Origin: Bog-793 sp050014835
Lineage (GTDB): Bacteria; Actinomycetota; Acidimicrobiia; Acidimicrobiales; Bog-793
Length of the DNA stretch: 20,052 nt
NCBI GenBank assembly: GCA_050014835.1
Contig: JBEKCO010000033.1
Span: 1-20,052 of the forward strand
Direction: 5' to 3'
Shown here: positions 1 to 7,017 of the stretch, in pieces
How the letters are laid out: each line of letters starts with the position of its first letter
Numbering within the stretch: the stretch's first letter is position 1
Made by a program: the position numbers and the translations under genes
The notes under the pieces: generated by a model
Database searches by the model: none
What the model was told of the DNA's origin: nothing
The model's input: only the letters and a program-made list of their open reading frames with translations

Positions 1-1265
1 CGGTCGGCGTAGACGAGGATCTCGCCGGTGTAGACCGCGACCCAGACGTCCCCGGTCGTCGCGTCGTACGTGATGCCGACCGGGTTCACGCCGGTCGAGA
101 CCGTCTGGAGGACGGCGAGATCTGACGCGCGCAGCTTGGTCATCGTGTCCGACAGGTAGTTCACGACGTAGAGCGCGGTGCCGTCGGTCGAGATCGCCAG
201 CGACCGGCAGTCCGCCCCCGTGTGGATTTCGGCGATGACCCGGTCGTCGGAGAGGTCCACCTTCGCCACGTCGCCGGGCGCGTTGAGCGAGACGTAGAGA
301 TACCGTCCATCGGGACTGATCACGACATGCCGGGGGTTGTCCCCGACATAGAAGGAGCCTTCGACCGAGAGCGTGCGCAGGTTGACCTTGACGATGTCGT
401 CGCTCCCCATGATCGCGACGTAGGCGGTCGACGAGTCAGGCGAGATCGCGATACCGCGGGGGTACGCGCCCATCGGAAGCACACGCACCTGCATGTGGGT
501 CGCCACGTTGACGATGCTGAGGTTCCACGAGCACCAGTTGGACACGAGGAGGTAGTGGCCGTCAGGTGTCACGGCGAGGAATTTCGGCACCAGGCCGACC
601 TCGATCACCTGGTCGATTCGCAGCGTGTGCGTGTTGATGCGGTACACGTAGCTGTTCGTGTCACCGGCCGCCTCGGCGGACGCCGGCGTGCAGGTGTCAC
701 TTCCCTCGGGCCCGAATCCCACGCCGTACATGGAGTAGTTCGAGACGTAGACGTAGCGCGCGTTCGGCGTGAACGCGGCCTCCACCGGTGCCCCGTGGGT
801 GATGCCGGGGTGTCCCGGGAAGCCGAACCGTGCCATGTCGACGGTATCGGGGATCGTCGAGACGAGACGCCCGTTGCTGTCGTACACGGTGACCGTGTGG
901 CGGTACATCATGTTCTGGGCGAAGACGAGCCCGGTGTCCGAGGCATCGACCGACTTCGGGGAGATGTCTCCACCGATCGTGTCGATGAGGGTCAGCCGCC
1001 GCTGGTCCGCGGGCTTCCCCGCAGGCACGTGCCGAAACGGCGACGTGGTCGTCGTGACCAAGCCCGCTGCGCGATCGCGCGCCAAGCCTGCAAGAGCGCT
1101 GGACGTGCCCCGCTTCGGCGAGGCGAGGGCCGGTGAAGCGGGAGAGCTCCCCAAGGCCAGCGCGACGATCGACAGTCCGCCGGCCAAGAGGGACGCCGCG
1201 AGCGGGGCCGCGAAGACGGGCCACACCCGATGCCTAGATCGGTTTGGTTGCTCGAGCGCGCCCAC
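1..1265 (-). CDS. Exported YVTN-type beta-propeller repeat protein, C-terminus cut by window edge
   Basis: An open minus-strand frame runs from the start to base 1 without a stop, so the gene continues beyond the window. After a basic N-terminus there is a hydrophobic stretch (WPVFAAPLAASLLAGGLSIV), read as a signal peptide or anchor. It is followed by repeated segments of about 40 residues such as 'FLAVTPDGHYLLVSNW', 'RGIAISPDSSTAYVAIMG', 'HVVISPDGRYLYVSLN' and 'SLAISTDGTALYVVNYLSD'. These SPDG..LYV repeats are typical of YVTN/lactonase-like beta-propellers. Such proteins are extracytoplasmic and often act in binding; a specific substrate cannot be read here. I chose GTG at 1265 because AAAGGGGG lies just upstream (spacing short). 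An ATG at 1316 in the same frame would add 17 residues but has no visible ribosome-binding site. It is divergent from the NlpC/P60 gene. Confidence 0.82.
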   Translation of the reverse strand, partial: MGALEQPNRSRHRVWPVFAAPLAASLLAGGLSIVALALGSSPASPALASPKRGTSSALAGLARDRAAGLVTTTTSPFRHVPAGKPADQRRLTLIDTIGGDISPKSVDASDTGLVFAQNMMYRHTVTVYDSNGRLVSTIPDTVDMARFGFPGHPGITHGAPVEAAFTPNARYVYVSNYSMYGVGFGPEGSDTCTPASAEAAGDTNSYVYRINTHTLRIDQVIEVGLVPKFLAVTPDGHYLLVSNWCSWNLSIVNVATHMQVRVLPMGAYPRGIAISPDSSTAYVAIMGSDDIVKVNLRTLSVEGSFYVGDNPRHVVISPDGRYLYVSLNAPGDVAKVDLSDDRVIAEIHTGADCRSLAISTDGTALYVVNYLSDTMTKLRASDLAVLQTVSTGVNPVGITYDATTGDVWVAVYTGEILVYAD

Positions 1266-1410
1266 ACGCCCCCTTTGCCGGTCGTTCGCTTCCTGAGAGC
1301 AGACGGAGAGTGGCATCGTATGCGCGCGCCGACGATCGCGCCTTCGGGTTCCCTCGCGCGAGACCGGATTCCTGTGACCGGGCGCACAACATTCCCCTTC
1401 AGGTGACCCG

Positions 1411-2556
1411 GTGTCCGGAACGCCTCTCATCCGGCCGCTGATGCCTGGCTGCGCGCCCAAGCAGCTGATTGCACGACCGCCCCGTCGGCCTGCTGGCGAC
1501 CGTCACCCGCTCCGGTGGCCGCGGCCGTCCCGCTCCGGTGATCGGTCATCATTGGGCATCCGCCCGTCTCGATGGATTCCTCTCGGTCTCGCCCTGTCCC
1601 TGCTCGTCGTGCTCGGTCCGCCGGCTGGGGCCTCCCTTGCCGGGGCGACCGCCCCGCCGGCGTGGGTGCGGGTGTCGGTGGCGACGGTGTGGTACCAGCC
1701 TTCGAGCCCACGACCGGTCGACTGGGCGGCACTCGGGTACCCGGCGCGGATCGAAGTCTGGCTGGACCGGTTGAGCGTAGGCGAGCGCTTCGGCCTCGAC
1801 AGCCGGATCAAGACGCAGGTTCTGTTCGGCGAGAAGGTCCTCGTCGAGGGGCACCGGGGACCATGGAGCCTCATCGAAGTCCCGAAACAACGTGGTTCGG
1901 AGTACCCCCGGGGCATCACCGGTTGGGTCCCGAGCACTCAGTTGAGTGACATCGCGCCGCCCGTCGGCCGACGGCAGGTGATCGTCGGCGTGGCGCGTGC
2001 CTGGTTGCACGCCGGAGTTGACGGGACCGTCGGCGGCCGACGTTTCCTTCTGAGCTTCGACACGGAGCTGCCCGTCGTCGGATCGGCACCGGGCTACGTC
2101 ATCGTCGGGCTGCCAGGTGGCACGACGGGAGCGATCTCGGCGTCCGCCGTCCGGCCGGTGCACCAGGGCGCGGTGTCGGGGGCGGCGGTCGCCGCCCAGG
2201 CGCACCGGTTCCTCGGGAATCCCTACCTGTGGGGAGGGACGAGCGCCTTCGGTTACGACTGTTCCGGCCTCGTGTACTCCCTGTTCGCCCGCTTCGGGCG
2301 CATCCTGCCCCGCGACACCCGGGATCAGTGGCGTGTCGGCCACCGGGTCGCCCTCGCCGACCTGCGGCCGGGCGATCTCCTTTTCTTCGCCGGGCCGGGC
2401 GGTGTGGGCCGCATCCACCACGTCGCGATCTACGTCGGCCGCGGTTTCATGATCGATGCGCCCTACACGGGCGCCTCGATCGAGATGATCCCGATGACGT
2501 CCTCCCCGATGTGGGATGAGTTCACCGGGGCCGTCCGCGTCGCCACCGAACCCTGA
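1411..2556 (+). CDS. Secreted NlpC/P60 (C40) peptidase with SH3-like domains
   Basis: A 381-residue protein. A long basic N-terminal region precedes a hydrophobic segment at about residues 55-75 (WIPLGLALSLLVVLGPPAGA), read as an export signal. Residues ~85-180 look like a bacterial SH3 domain ending in 'GITGWVPSTQL', and a second SH3-like stretch follows (~185-250). The C-terminal ~120 residues are an NlpC/P60 domain. It has 'GNPYLWGG', the nucleophile Cys284 in 'YDCSGLVYSLF', 'DLRPGDLLFF' and the catalytic His337 in 'HHVAIYVG'. By family knowledge it cleaves peptidoglycan stem peptides (gamma-D-Glu-diamino acid bonds) outside the membrane. The GTG start has AGGTGA four bases upstream. In-frame ATG 1441 and TTG 1552 are alternatives, and the latter would give a shorter, more usual signal peptide. 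Confidence 0.9.
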   Translation: MSGTPLIRPLMPGCAPKQLIARPPRRPAGDRHPLRWPRPSRSGDRSSLGIRPSRWIPLGLALSLLVVLGPPAGASLAGATAPPAWVRVSVATVWYQPSSPRPVDWAALGYPARIEVWLDRLSVGERFGLDSRIKTQVLFGEKVLVEGHRGPWSLIEVPKQRGSEYPRGITGWVPSTQLSDIAPPVGRRQVIVGVARAWLHAGVDGTVGGRRFLLSFDTELPVVGSAPGYVIVGLPGGTTGAISASAVRPVHQGAVSGAAVAAQAHRFLGNPYLWGGTSAFGYDCSGLVYSLFARFGRILPRDTRDQWRVGHRVALADLRPGDLLFFAGPGGVGRIHHVAIYVGRGFMIDAPYTGASIEMIPMTSSPMWDEFTGAVRVATEP

Positions 2557-2614
2557 CGCCGCGACCCGCGCCGGAGGCGGGACGCGCGTTCACGGTGCAA
2601 GCTGGGCACCCGGT

Positions 2615-2641
2615 TCCCGCCGCGCGCGGTCACCGGCGGGA
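2615..2641 (+). terminator. Hairpin after the NlpC/P60 gene
   Basis: An 8-bp perfect inverted repeat, TCCCGCCG (2615-2622) and CGGCGGGA (2634-2641), has an 11-base loop and lies 59 bases after the stop codon. There is no T-run, so it is either a factor-assisted terminator or just a stable mRNA 3' structure. The position between two co-directional genes fits termination. Confidence 0.35.
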
Positions 2642-2721
2642 CGGGGTCCGGGGTCGGTGGGGTCCGGCGCGGGGAACCAAGACCGCTGCGCCCGGGGGGC
2701 ACGATTGAGCGGCGCCGCCCG

Positions 2722-2727
2722 TACGAT
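2722..2727 (+). promoter_or_regulatory. Candidate -10 box for a leaderless VOC transcript
   Basis: TACGAT matches the actinobacterial -10 pattern (TANNNT). It ends six bases before the ATG at 2734, so transcription would begin at or next to the start codon. This spacing is typical of leaderless genes in Actinobacteria, and no Shine-Dalgarno sequence precedes the ATG. No good -35 box is visible at 16-18 bp. Confidence 0.4.
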
Positions 2728-2733
2728 GCCTGG

Positions 2734-3204
2734 ATGACACCGATCACGCCCTGCCTGTGGTTCGACGGCGCCGCCGACGCGGCGGTCGACCACTACCTCT
2801 CGATCTTCCCGAACTCAAGGCGACTCGGCCAGAGCGATTTCGGCCCCGACGCGCCGGGTGAGGCAGGTTCGACGATGGTGGTGTACTTCGAGCTCGACGG
2901 CGCTCCGTTCATGGCGCTGAACGGCGGACCGAACTTCGGTCTCACGCCGGCCGTCTCCTTCGTCATCACCTGTGAGTCCCAGGACGAGATCGACCACTTC
3001 TGGGACCGGCTCCTCGAAGGCGGCGAACCGATGCAGTGTGGCTGGCTCACCGACCGATTCGGCGTGTCCTGGCAGGTGGTCCCCAGGCGCCTTGGCGAGC
3101 TGATCGGCCCAGGAGACGCCGAGCAGGCGAGCCGGGTCATGCAGGCGGTGCTGAGGATGGTCAAGCTCGACCTCGACGAGCTGGAAGCCGCGGCCGCAGG
3201 GTGA
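2734..3204 (+). CDS. PhnB-like VOC (glyoxalase-fold) family protein
   Basis: A 156-residue single-domain protein. It starts 'MTPITPCLWFDGAADAAVDHY' and contains 'SIFPNSRR', 'TMVVYFELDGAPFMALNGGP', 'AVSFVITCESQDEIDHFWDRL' and 'CGWLTDRFGVSWQVVP'. This is the full pattern of the PhnB-like family often annotated as '3-demethylubiquinone-9 3-methyltransferase', a label that should not be taken as function. Members adopt the vicinal-oxygen-chelate fold, usually bind a metal, and include antibiotic-resistance and isomerase-like proteins; the substrate here is unknown. The length is normal. The start is supported by the -10-like element six bases upstream. The stop codon overlaps the possible GTG start of the following VOC remnant (GTGA). 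Confidence 0.88.
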   Translation: MTPITPCLWFDGAADAAVDHYLSIFPNSRRLGQSDFGPDAPGEAGSTMVVYFELDGAPFMALNGGPNFGLTPAVSFVITCESQDEIDHFWDRLLEGGEPMQCGWLTDRFGVSWQVVPRRLGELIGPGDAEQASRVMQAVLRMVKLDLDELEAAAAG

Positions 3205-3455
3205 CGAGTTCGGTCTCGGACGCCCGGATCGCGACCGAGCTCGCCGATCAGACCTACGGCGACCGCAACTACACCGCCGAGGACCCCGAAGGTCAGCTCC
3301 GGACCTTCGCCCGGTACGTCCGGGACGTCTCGCCGGAAGACGTCCATCCGTATGGGCCGACCCCGGGACGCGACGGATTCGGCAGGACCGCGGATCGGGC
3401 CCATACATGCGGATGGGGTCCATATATATGGAGAGCCGTGAAGGGTTGGCGATGA
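3201..3455 (+). pseudogene. Decayed C-terminal fragment of a second VOC/glyoxalase protein
   Basis: The frame from GTG 3201 encodes about 84 residues. Near the N-terminus it contains 'YGDRNYTAEDPEGQLRTFA' followed by 'RYVRDVSPEDV'. This is the characteristic C-terminal strand and tail of VOC-family proteins (usual form: YGDR.Y.AEDPEGH.W.FA). The whole N-terminal half of the fold is missing, and the His normally following 'DPEG' is Gln. The remaining ~40 residues look unrelated. A gene this short could still be translated through the GTGA overlap with the upstream gene, but it cannot form a complete domain. I read it as a remnant left by deletion or recombination between tandem VOC genes. Confidence 0.6.
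3419..3432. repeat. 14-bp perfect AT-rich palindrome
   Basis: TCCATATATATGGA is identical to its reverse complement. It lies in otherwise very GC-rich DNA, inside the decayed VOC remnant and about 360 bases before the P-type ATPase. It could be a repressor or activator operator or a local melting site; nothing nearby identifies a regulator. Confidence 0.55.
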
Positions 3456-3517
3456 CCCTCAGTCTCTTGCTGCGCCGCCTGAACCCGAAGATGATCATGG
3501 CGTTTCTATCGTCATGA
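3452..3517 (+). CDS. Possible 21-residue small ORF (leader-peptide-like)
   Basis: ATG at 3452 overlaps the TGA of the VOC remnant frame (ATGA). It opens a 21-codon frame, MTLSLLLRRLNPKMIMAFLSS, ending with TGA at 3517. GAAGGG lies 9-14 bases upstream. The peptide is hydrophobic with a central basic RRLNPK segment. It lies about 275 bases before the MgtA-type ATPase, and Mg2+-transporter genes in enterobacteria use leader peptides, but this one has no proline run. I see no attenuator structure tied to it, so it may be chance. Confidence 0.15.
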   Translation: MTLSLLLRRLNPKMIMAFLSS

Positions 3518-3793
3518 ACAGACCCTTCGGCCAGGGGCAGCGAGTGGACGCGCGGCGGGCCCTGGATCAGGAGACCGGGCGAACGACGGGGTGGACCGCG
3601 AGCCGCCGGCCTCAGACGGGAGCAGACCTCTGGCGAGGCATCGTCGCTGAGCCCAGACCGGGAGGCAGCTCCGGCTCCATCGGGAGGTGCCGGATGGCGG
3701 ATGTCGACGGATCTCCGCAGCGCACAGAGGTTCCGCGGCGCAATGTGACGAACGGCCCCATTGGAACTCCCCCGTAGCGGCAAGACTTCTGCC
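3518..3793. other. Spacer before the P-type ATPase, no gene recognised
   Basis: Open frames on both strands here are low-complexity and Arg/Pro/Gly-rich, with no recognisable motif. A weak leaderless-type -10 (AAGACT at 3782-3787, six bases before ATG 3794) is the only promoter-like signal. I looked for an M-box-like magnesium riboswitch and could not support one by eye. Confidence 0.4.
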
Positions 3794-6442
3794 ATGGCCG
3801 TGGAGTCACCACCCCGGGGCGCCGATCTGGAACTGGACGACGCCGCGGCGCTGAGCCCCGATGAGGTGCTGAAGCGCCTTGGAAGCGGCCCGAACGGGCT
3901 CTCACCGGCGGTCGTCGCCCAGCGGCTCGAGCAGTACGGGCCGAACGCGTTCGGCACGCATCGGGTGCGGCCCACGGCAGTTCTTTTCCGCCAGGTCCGG
4001 AACCCGATCCTGCTCCTGCTGCTCGGCGCGGCCCTGGTCTCGGGACTGACCGGTGGCGGCACGAACGCCGTGATCATCGCGGTGATCGTCGCGCTGAGCG
4101 TCGGCCTGGGATTCTTCAACGAATACCGGGCGGAGATGGCGATGGCCGCGCTGCGTGCCAAGATCCGCCAGGAGGCCGAGGTCCGCCGGGATGGCGCGAT
4201 GAGCCGGGTCCCGGTGACGGATCTCGTGCCCGGCGACGTCGTGTCGCTTCGCATCGGTGCTCTCGTTCCGGCCGACCTTCGCCTGATCGAGGTCGAGGAG
4301 CTCGAGTGCGACGAAGGCGTCCTGACGGGTGAGTCGTTGCCGGTCGCCAAGTCGGTGGCCGCCGTCACGGGCCACGAGCCGCAGGACCAGCCCGGTTGCG
4401 CCTTCATGGGGACGATCGTCCAGCAGGGATCGGGCCTCGGGGTCGTCGTGCGGACCGGGAATCACACCGCCTTCGGGAAGATTGCCGCGGGACTGACCGA
4501 ACGGCATAGCCAGACGGCGTTCGAGACCGGCCTGGCGCGTTTCTCCCGATTCCTTTTCGTGGTGGCAGCCATCCTCACGGGCTGCATCTTCATCATCAAC
4601 GTCGCGCTCGCCCGTCCGCTCATCGACGCGTTGCTCTTCTCGCTGGCGATCGCCGTCGGGATCGCGCCCGAGATGATGCCGGCGATCGTGACCGTCAGCC
4701 TCTCTGCGGGGTCCAAGGCACTCACGGCGAAGAAAGTGCTCGTGAAGCGTCTCGTCGCCATCGAGGACCTCGGGAACATCGAGATCCTTTTCACCGACAA
4801 GACCGGCACCCTCACCGAGGGGAAGATCACGTTCCAGAGCGCGCTCGCCGTCGACGGCACGGCGAGCGAGCGTGCGCTCCTTCTCGGGCTCGTGTGCAAC
4901 GAGGCGGCCGTGACACCCGAGGGGCCGGTCGGGGGGAACGCGCTGGACCAGGCGCTGTGGTCCGCTCCCGGGGCGGCGGCGAACGGGCCGGTCGCCATCG
5001 CGGCCGCCTCCTACCGCCGACTCGGCGTGCTTCCTTTCGATCACGAGCGCCAGCTCGCCTCCGTCGTCGTCGCCGGCCAGGACGACAATCCGCTGCTCGT
5101 GACCAAGGGGGCGCCCGAGGTGGTGCTCGACCGGTGCGTGGCAGTGCCCGGCACGGCCCGTCAGACGCTCGAGGCGCTCTTCAACGAGGGGGCCCGGGTG
5201 GTCGCGGTGGCCTCCCGCCCCGCCGGCTCCGTGCGGACGCCCACCGCGGGCGACGAGAAGGGACTGGCCTTCGAGGGTTACCTCACCTTCGCCGACCGGC
5301 CGAAGGCTGACGCGGGAAGCTCCATCGCCCAGCTCGAACGACTCGGCGTGGAAGTCAAGGTCATCACCGGCGACAACGGTCTCGTCGCCGCCAAGGTGTG
5401 CTCGGAGATCGGGCTCGCCTGTGCCGGCGTGCTGAGCGGCGCCGAGGTCGCGGCGCTCGACGACGCCCATCTCGAGGCGGCGATCCCGGCGACGACGGTC
5501 TTCGCTCGAATCGGCCCCGACGAGAAGTCGCGGATCATCAAGGCGGCGCGCCGCACCGGCAAGGATGTGGCGTTCCTCGGCGACGGAGTGAACGACGCCG
5601 TCGCGCTGCACAACGCGGACGTGGGCATCTCCGTGGACTCGGGGACCGACGTCGCCAAGGAAGCCGCCGACGTGGTGCTGCTCGACAAGGACCTCGGCGT
5701 TCTGGCGGAGGGCGTCATGGAGGGCCGGCGCATCTTCGCCAACACGATGAAGTACGTCCTCATGGCGACGTCCTCGAACTTCGGCAACATGTTCAGTGCC
5801 GCGGGCGCGTCGATCTTCCTGACGTTCCTGCCGATGCTGCCTTCGCAAATCCTCCTCAACAACCTGCTGTACAACGCCGGGCAGCTCGTGATCCCGACGG
5901 ACCGTGTCGATCCCGAGGCGCTCGCCCGACCGGCGGCGTGGGACATGCACTTCATCCGTCGTTTCATGTCCGTATTCGGTCCCGTCAGCTCGATCTTCGA
6001 CTTCGTCACCTTCGGAGTGATGCTCTGGGTGCTCCACGCCAACCACGTCGAGTTCCGGTCCGGCTGGTTCGTCGAGTCGATCGCCACGCAGACCCTCGTC
6101 ATCTACGTGATCCGGACACGCCGGATCCCGTTCGTGAAGAGCCGGCCCAGCCTGGCGATGCTCACGGTGCCGACCGGGGCGGCGCTCGTCGGGGCGGTCC
6201 TGCCGTACACCGGGCTCGCCAGGTGGCTGGGGTTCAAGCCTTTGCCGATCGCGTTCTTCCTCTGGCTGTTCGCGATGGTCGTCGTCTACCTCGTGCTCGT
6301 CGAGGTCGCCAAGACGCGCTTTTACCGCGCGCCTCACGCCCGACGTCCGCGGCCCGTCCTCACCCGCGCCGAGCGGATCGAACGCGGTGTGCGTCGCCGG
6401 GCGGCCCGCTACGTTCGGCACCCGAGCCCGGGCACCGGGTGA
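3794..6442 (+). CDS. mgtA: MgtA-type (P3B) magnesium-importing P-type ATPase
   Basis: An ~882-residue membrane ATPase. In order it has: an N-terminal cation-ATPase domain ('GPNAFGTHRVRP'); two TM helices; the actuator domain with TGES at ~178; TM4 with 'GIAPEMMPAIVT' (Pro292-Glu293-Met294 ion-site region); the phosphorylated Asp335 in DKTGT; the nucleotide-binding domain; 'GDGVNDAVAL' at ~596; and a C-terminal TM bundle beginning 'ATSSNFGNMFSAAGASIF'. The combination PEM.P.IVT and 'SSNFGNMFS...FLPMLPSQ' is the MgtA/MgtB signature, so Mg2+ (possibly Ni2+ or other divalents) import is the best call. Length is normal. I chose ATG 3794; the same frame opens at TTG 3761. Neither has a good ribosome-binding site, fitting a leaderless mRNA. 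Confidence 0.88.
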   Translation: MAVESPPRGADLELDDAAALSPDEVLKRLGSGPNGLSPAVVAQRLEQYGPNAFGTHRVRPTAVLFRQVRNPILLLLLGAALVSGLTGGGTNAVIIAVIVALSVGLGFFNEYRAEMAMAALRAKIRQEAEVRRDGAMSRVPVTDLVPGDVVSLRIGALVPADLRLIEVEELECDEGVLTGESLPVAKSVAAVTGHEPQDQPGCAFMGTIVQQGSGLGVVVRTGNHTAFGKIAAGLTERHSQTAFETGLARFSRFLFVVAAILTGCIFIINVALARPLIDALLFSLAIAVGIAPEMMPAIVTVSLSAGSKALTAKKVLVKRLVAIEDLGNIEILFTDKTGTLTEGKITFQSALAVDGTASERALLLGLVCNEAAVTPEGPVGGNALDQALWSAPGAAANGPVAIAAASYRRLGVLPFDHERQLASVVVAGQDDNPLLVTKGAPEVVLDRCVAVPGTARQTLEALFNEGARVVAVASRPAGSVRTPTAGDEKGLAFEGYLTFADRPKADAGSSIAQLERLGVEVKVITGDNGLVAAKVCSEIGLACAGVLSGAEVAALDDAHLEAAIPATTVFARIGPDEKSRIIKAARRTGKDVAFLGDGVNDAVALHNADVGISVDSGTDVAKEAADVVLLDKDLGVLAEGVMEGRRIFANTMKYVLMATSSNFGNMFSAAGASIFLTFLPMLPSQILLNNLLYNAGQLVIPTDRVDPEALARPAAWDMHFIRRFMSVFGPVSSIFDFVTFGVMLWVLHANHVEFRSGWFVESIATQTLVIYVIRTRRIPFVKSRPSLAMLTVPTGAALVGAVLPYTGLARWLGFKPLPIAFFLWLFAMVVVYLVLVEVAKTRFYRAPHARRPRPVLTRAERIERGVRRRAARYVRHPSPGTG

Positions 6443-6461
6443 GGATCGCCGACGACCGTCG

Positions 6462-6477
6462 TGCCGCGGGTGCGGCA
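6462..6477 (+). terminator. Possible terminator of mgtA
   Basis: TGCCGC (6462-6467) pairs with GCGGCA (6472-6477) across a GGGT loop. It is followed by a T-containing tail that ends in TTTT (6488-6491), about 20 bases after the mgtA stop. The stem is short, so it is a weak intrinsic terminator at best. A second inverted repeat (GAAGCC/GGCTTC, from 6499) follows directly. Confidence 0.4.
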
Positions 6478-6660
6478 TGGTTCATCGTTTTGCCGGAGAA
6501 GCCGGATCGCGGGCTTCGGCGGTTGCGTGAATTCCCGCACGAGAAAATCGGCCAGGGGATCCAAGCAAAATAGGGATCCACCGGAATCCGCAAGTGTGTG
6601 CGCGTCCGCCGGGAACCGAACGCGGCGAATTTCCGAATGACCGAACCGCGAAATGGCTTC

Positions 6661-6684
6661 GGCCGCGTGGCCGCGTGGCCGCGT
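6661..6684. repeat. Three tandem copies of GGCCGCGT
   Basis: An exact 8-bp unit occurs three times head to tail in noncoding DNA. It is possibly a slippage product, and no role can be assigned. Confidence 0.7.
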
Positions 6685-6735
6685 CAGCCGTCCGTGACGT
6701 GGCGGAGACGGCAGCCGGCGCCGCGCGGGGGGACG

Positions 6736-6764
6736 CCGCCGGCGGACGGGGGTTCCGCCGGCGG
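6736..6764. terminator. Strong 11-bp hairpin in the spacer
   Basis: CCGCCGGCGGA (6736-6746) and TCCGCCGGCGG (6754-6764) form an 11-bp perfect stem with a 7-base loop. It lies about 290 bases past mgtA and about 175 bases before the Hdr promoter. Such a stem can insulate the Hdr operon from read-through. No T-run follows on the plus strand. Confidence 0.4.
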
Positions 6765-6770
6765 TCGACG

Positions 6771-6790
6771 AAAACGCCCCCGACGGGGCG
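6771..6790 (-). terminator. Small intrinsic-terminator-like hairpin on the minus strand
   Basis: Read on the minus strand, CGCCCC-GTCG-GGGGCG is followed directly by TTTT. The 6-bp GC stem with tetraloop and T-run would end a leftward transcript entering from the Hdr promoter region. No leftward gene is recognised there, so it may serve a short noncoding RNA or be chance. Confidence 0.3.
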
Positions 6791-6937
6791 GATCCCGGTC
6801 GCCGAGCGCCTCGCGCCTGCCGACGGCGAAGACGCGGCGTTCAGCGCGGCGCTCAGGAGGGGCTGCGCCGCGGACGCCACGCCCCGGACCTGGTCGGGAG
6901 GAGATAGGTGGAAACGGGGACCGTCCGCACCTCCATT

Positions 6938-6969
6938 AACTTGACAAGTTCCATAGAGTTGATTAAGTA
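6938..6969 (+). promoter_or_regulatory. Promoter of the Hdr operon with overlapping operator dyad
   Basis: A perfect -35 hexamer TTGACA lies at 6941-6946. With a 16-17 bp spacer the -10 would be TTAAGT (6963-6968) or TAAGTA (6964-6969), both weak matches. AACTTG-A-CAAGTT (6938-6950) is a perfect 13-bp dyad covering the -35. A second imperfect dyad of similar flavour, AGTTGATTAAGT (6957-6968), covers the -10 region about two helical turns away. A weak -10 with dyads on both elements suggests transcription-factor control. The predicted leader before the hdrB start is about 40 bases. Confidence 0.5.
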
Positions 6970-7017
6970 AGAGACATCCCCCAGACAACGCCGGACATCG
7001 ACCCCGTCAAAGGCGGG

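Larger units (their letters stand above)
6443..7017. other. 575-bp spacer ahead of the Hdr operon
   Basis: No convincing gene. Frames on both strands (for example 6598-6939 plus and 6482-6988 minus) are Arg/Pro/Ala-rich shadows without motifs. The spacer holds a mgtA terminator candidate, three copies of an 8-bp repeat, an 11-bp-stem hairpin, a small hairpin with a T-run on the minus strand, and an AT-rich promoter/operator region next to hdrB. Its right end (about 6935-6975) is strikingly AT-rich compared with the rest. Confidence 0.6.

Noticed and set aside
222..1136. 304-codon plus-strand ORF at the left end
   Set aside because: It is the exact antisense of the YVTN-repeat protein; its own translation is His/Arg/Asp-rich without motifs.
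3518..3793. Magnesium riboswitch (M-box) upstream of mgtA
   Set aside because: No recognisable conserved core or terminator/antiterminator pair could be identified by eye.
2815..4407. 530-codon minus-strand ORF across the VOC genes and the ATPase 5' end
   Set aside because: It is antisense to two recognisable genes and low in complexity. Its stretch near 3498-3400 begins 'MIIFGFRRRSKRLRVI', which recalls the N-terminus of small zinc-ribbon proteins, but no Cys pairs follow, so I could not support a gene or remnant.
3902..6478. 858-codon minus-strand ORF opposite mgtA
   Set aside because: A GC-rich antisense shadow, made of charged repeats of Asp/Arg/Gly/His, and contradicted by the full MgtA motif set on the plus strand.
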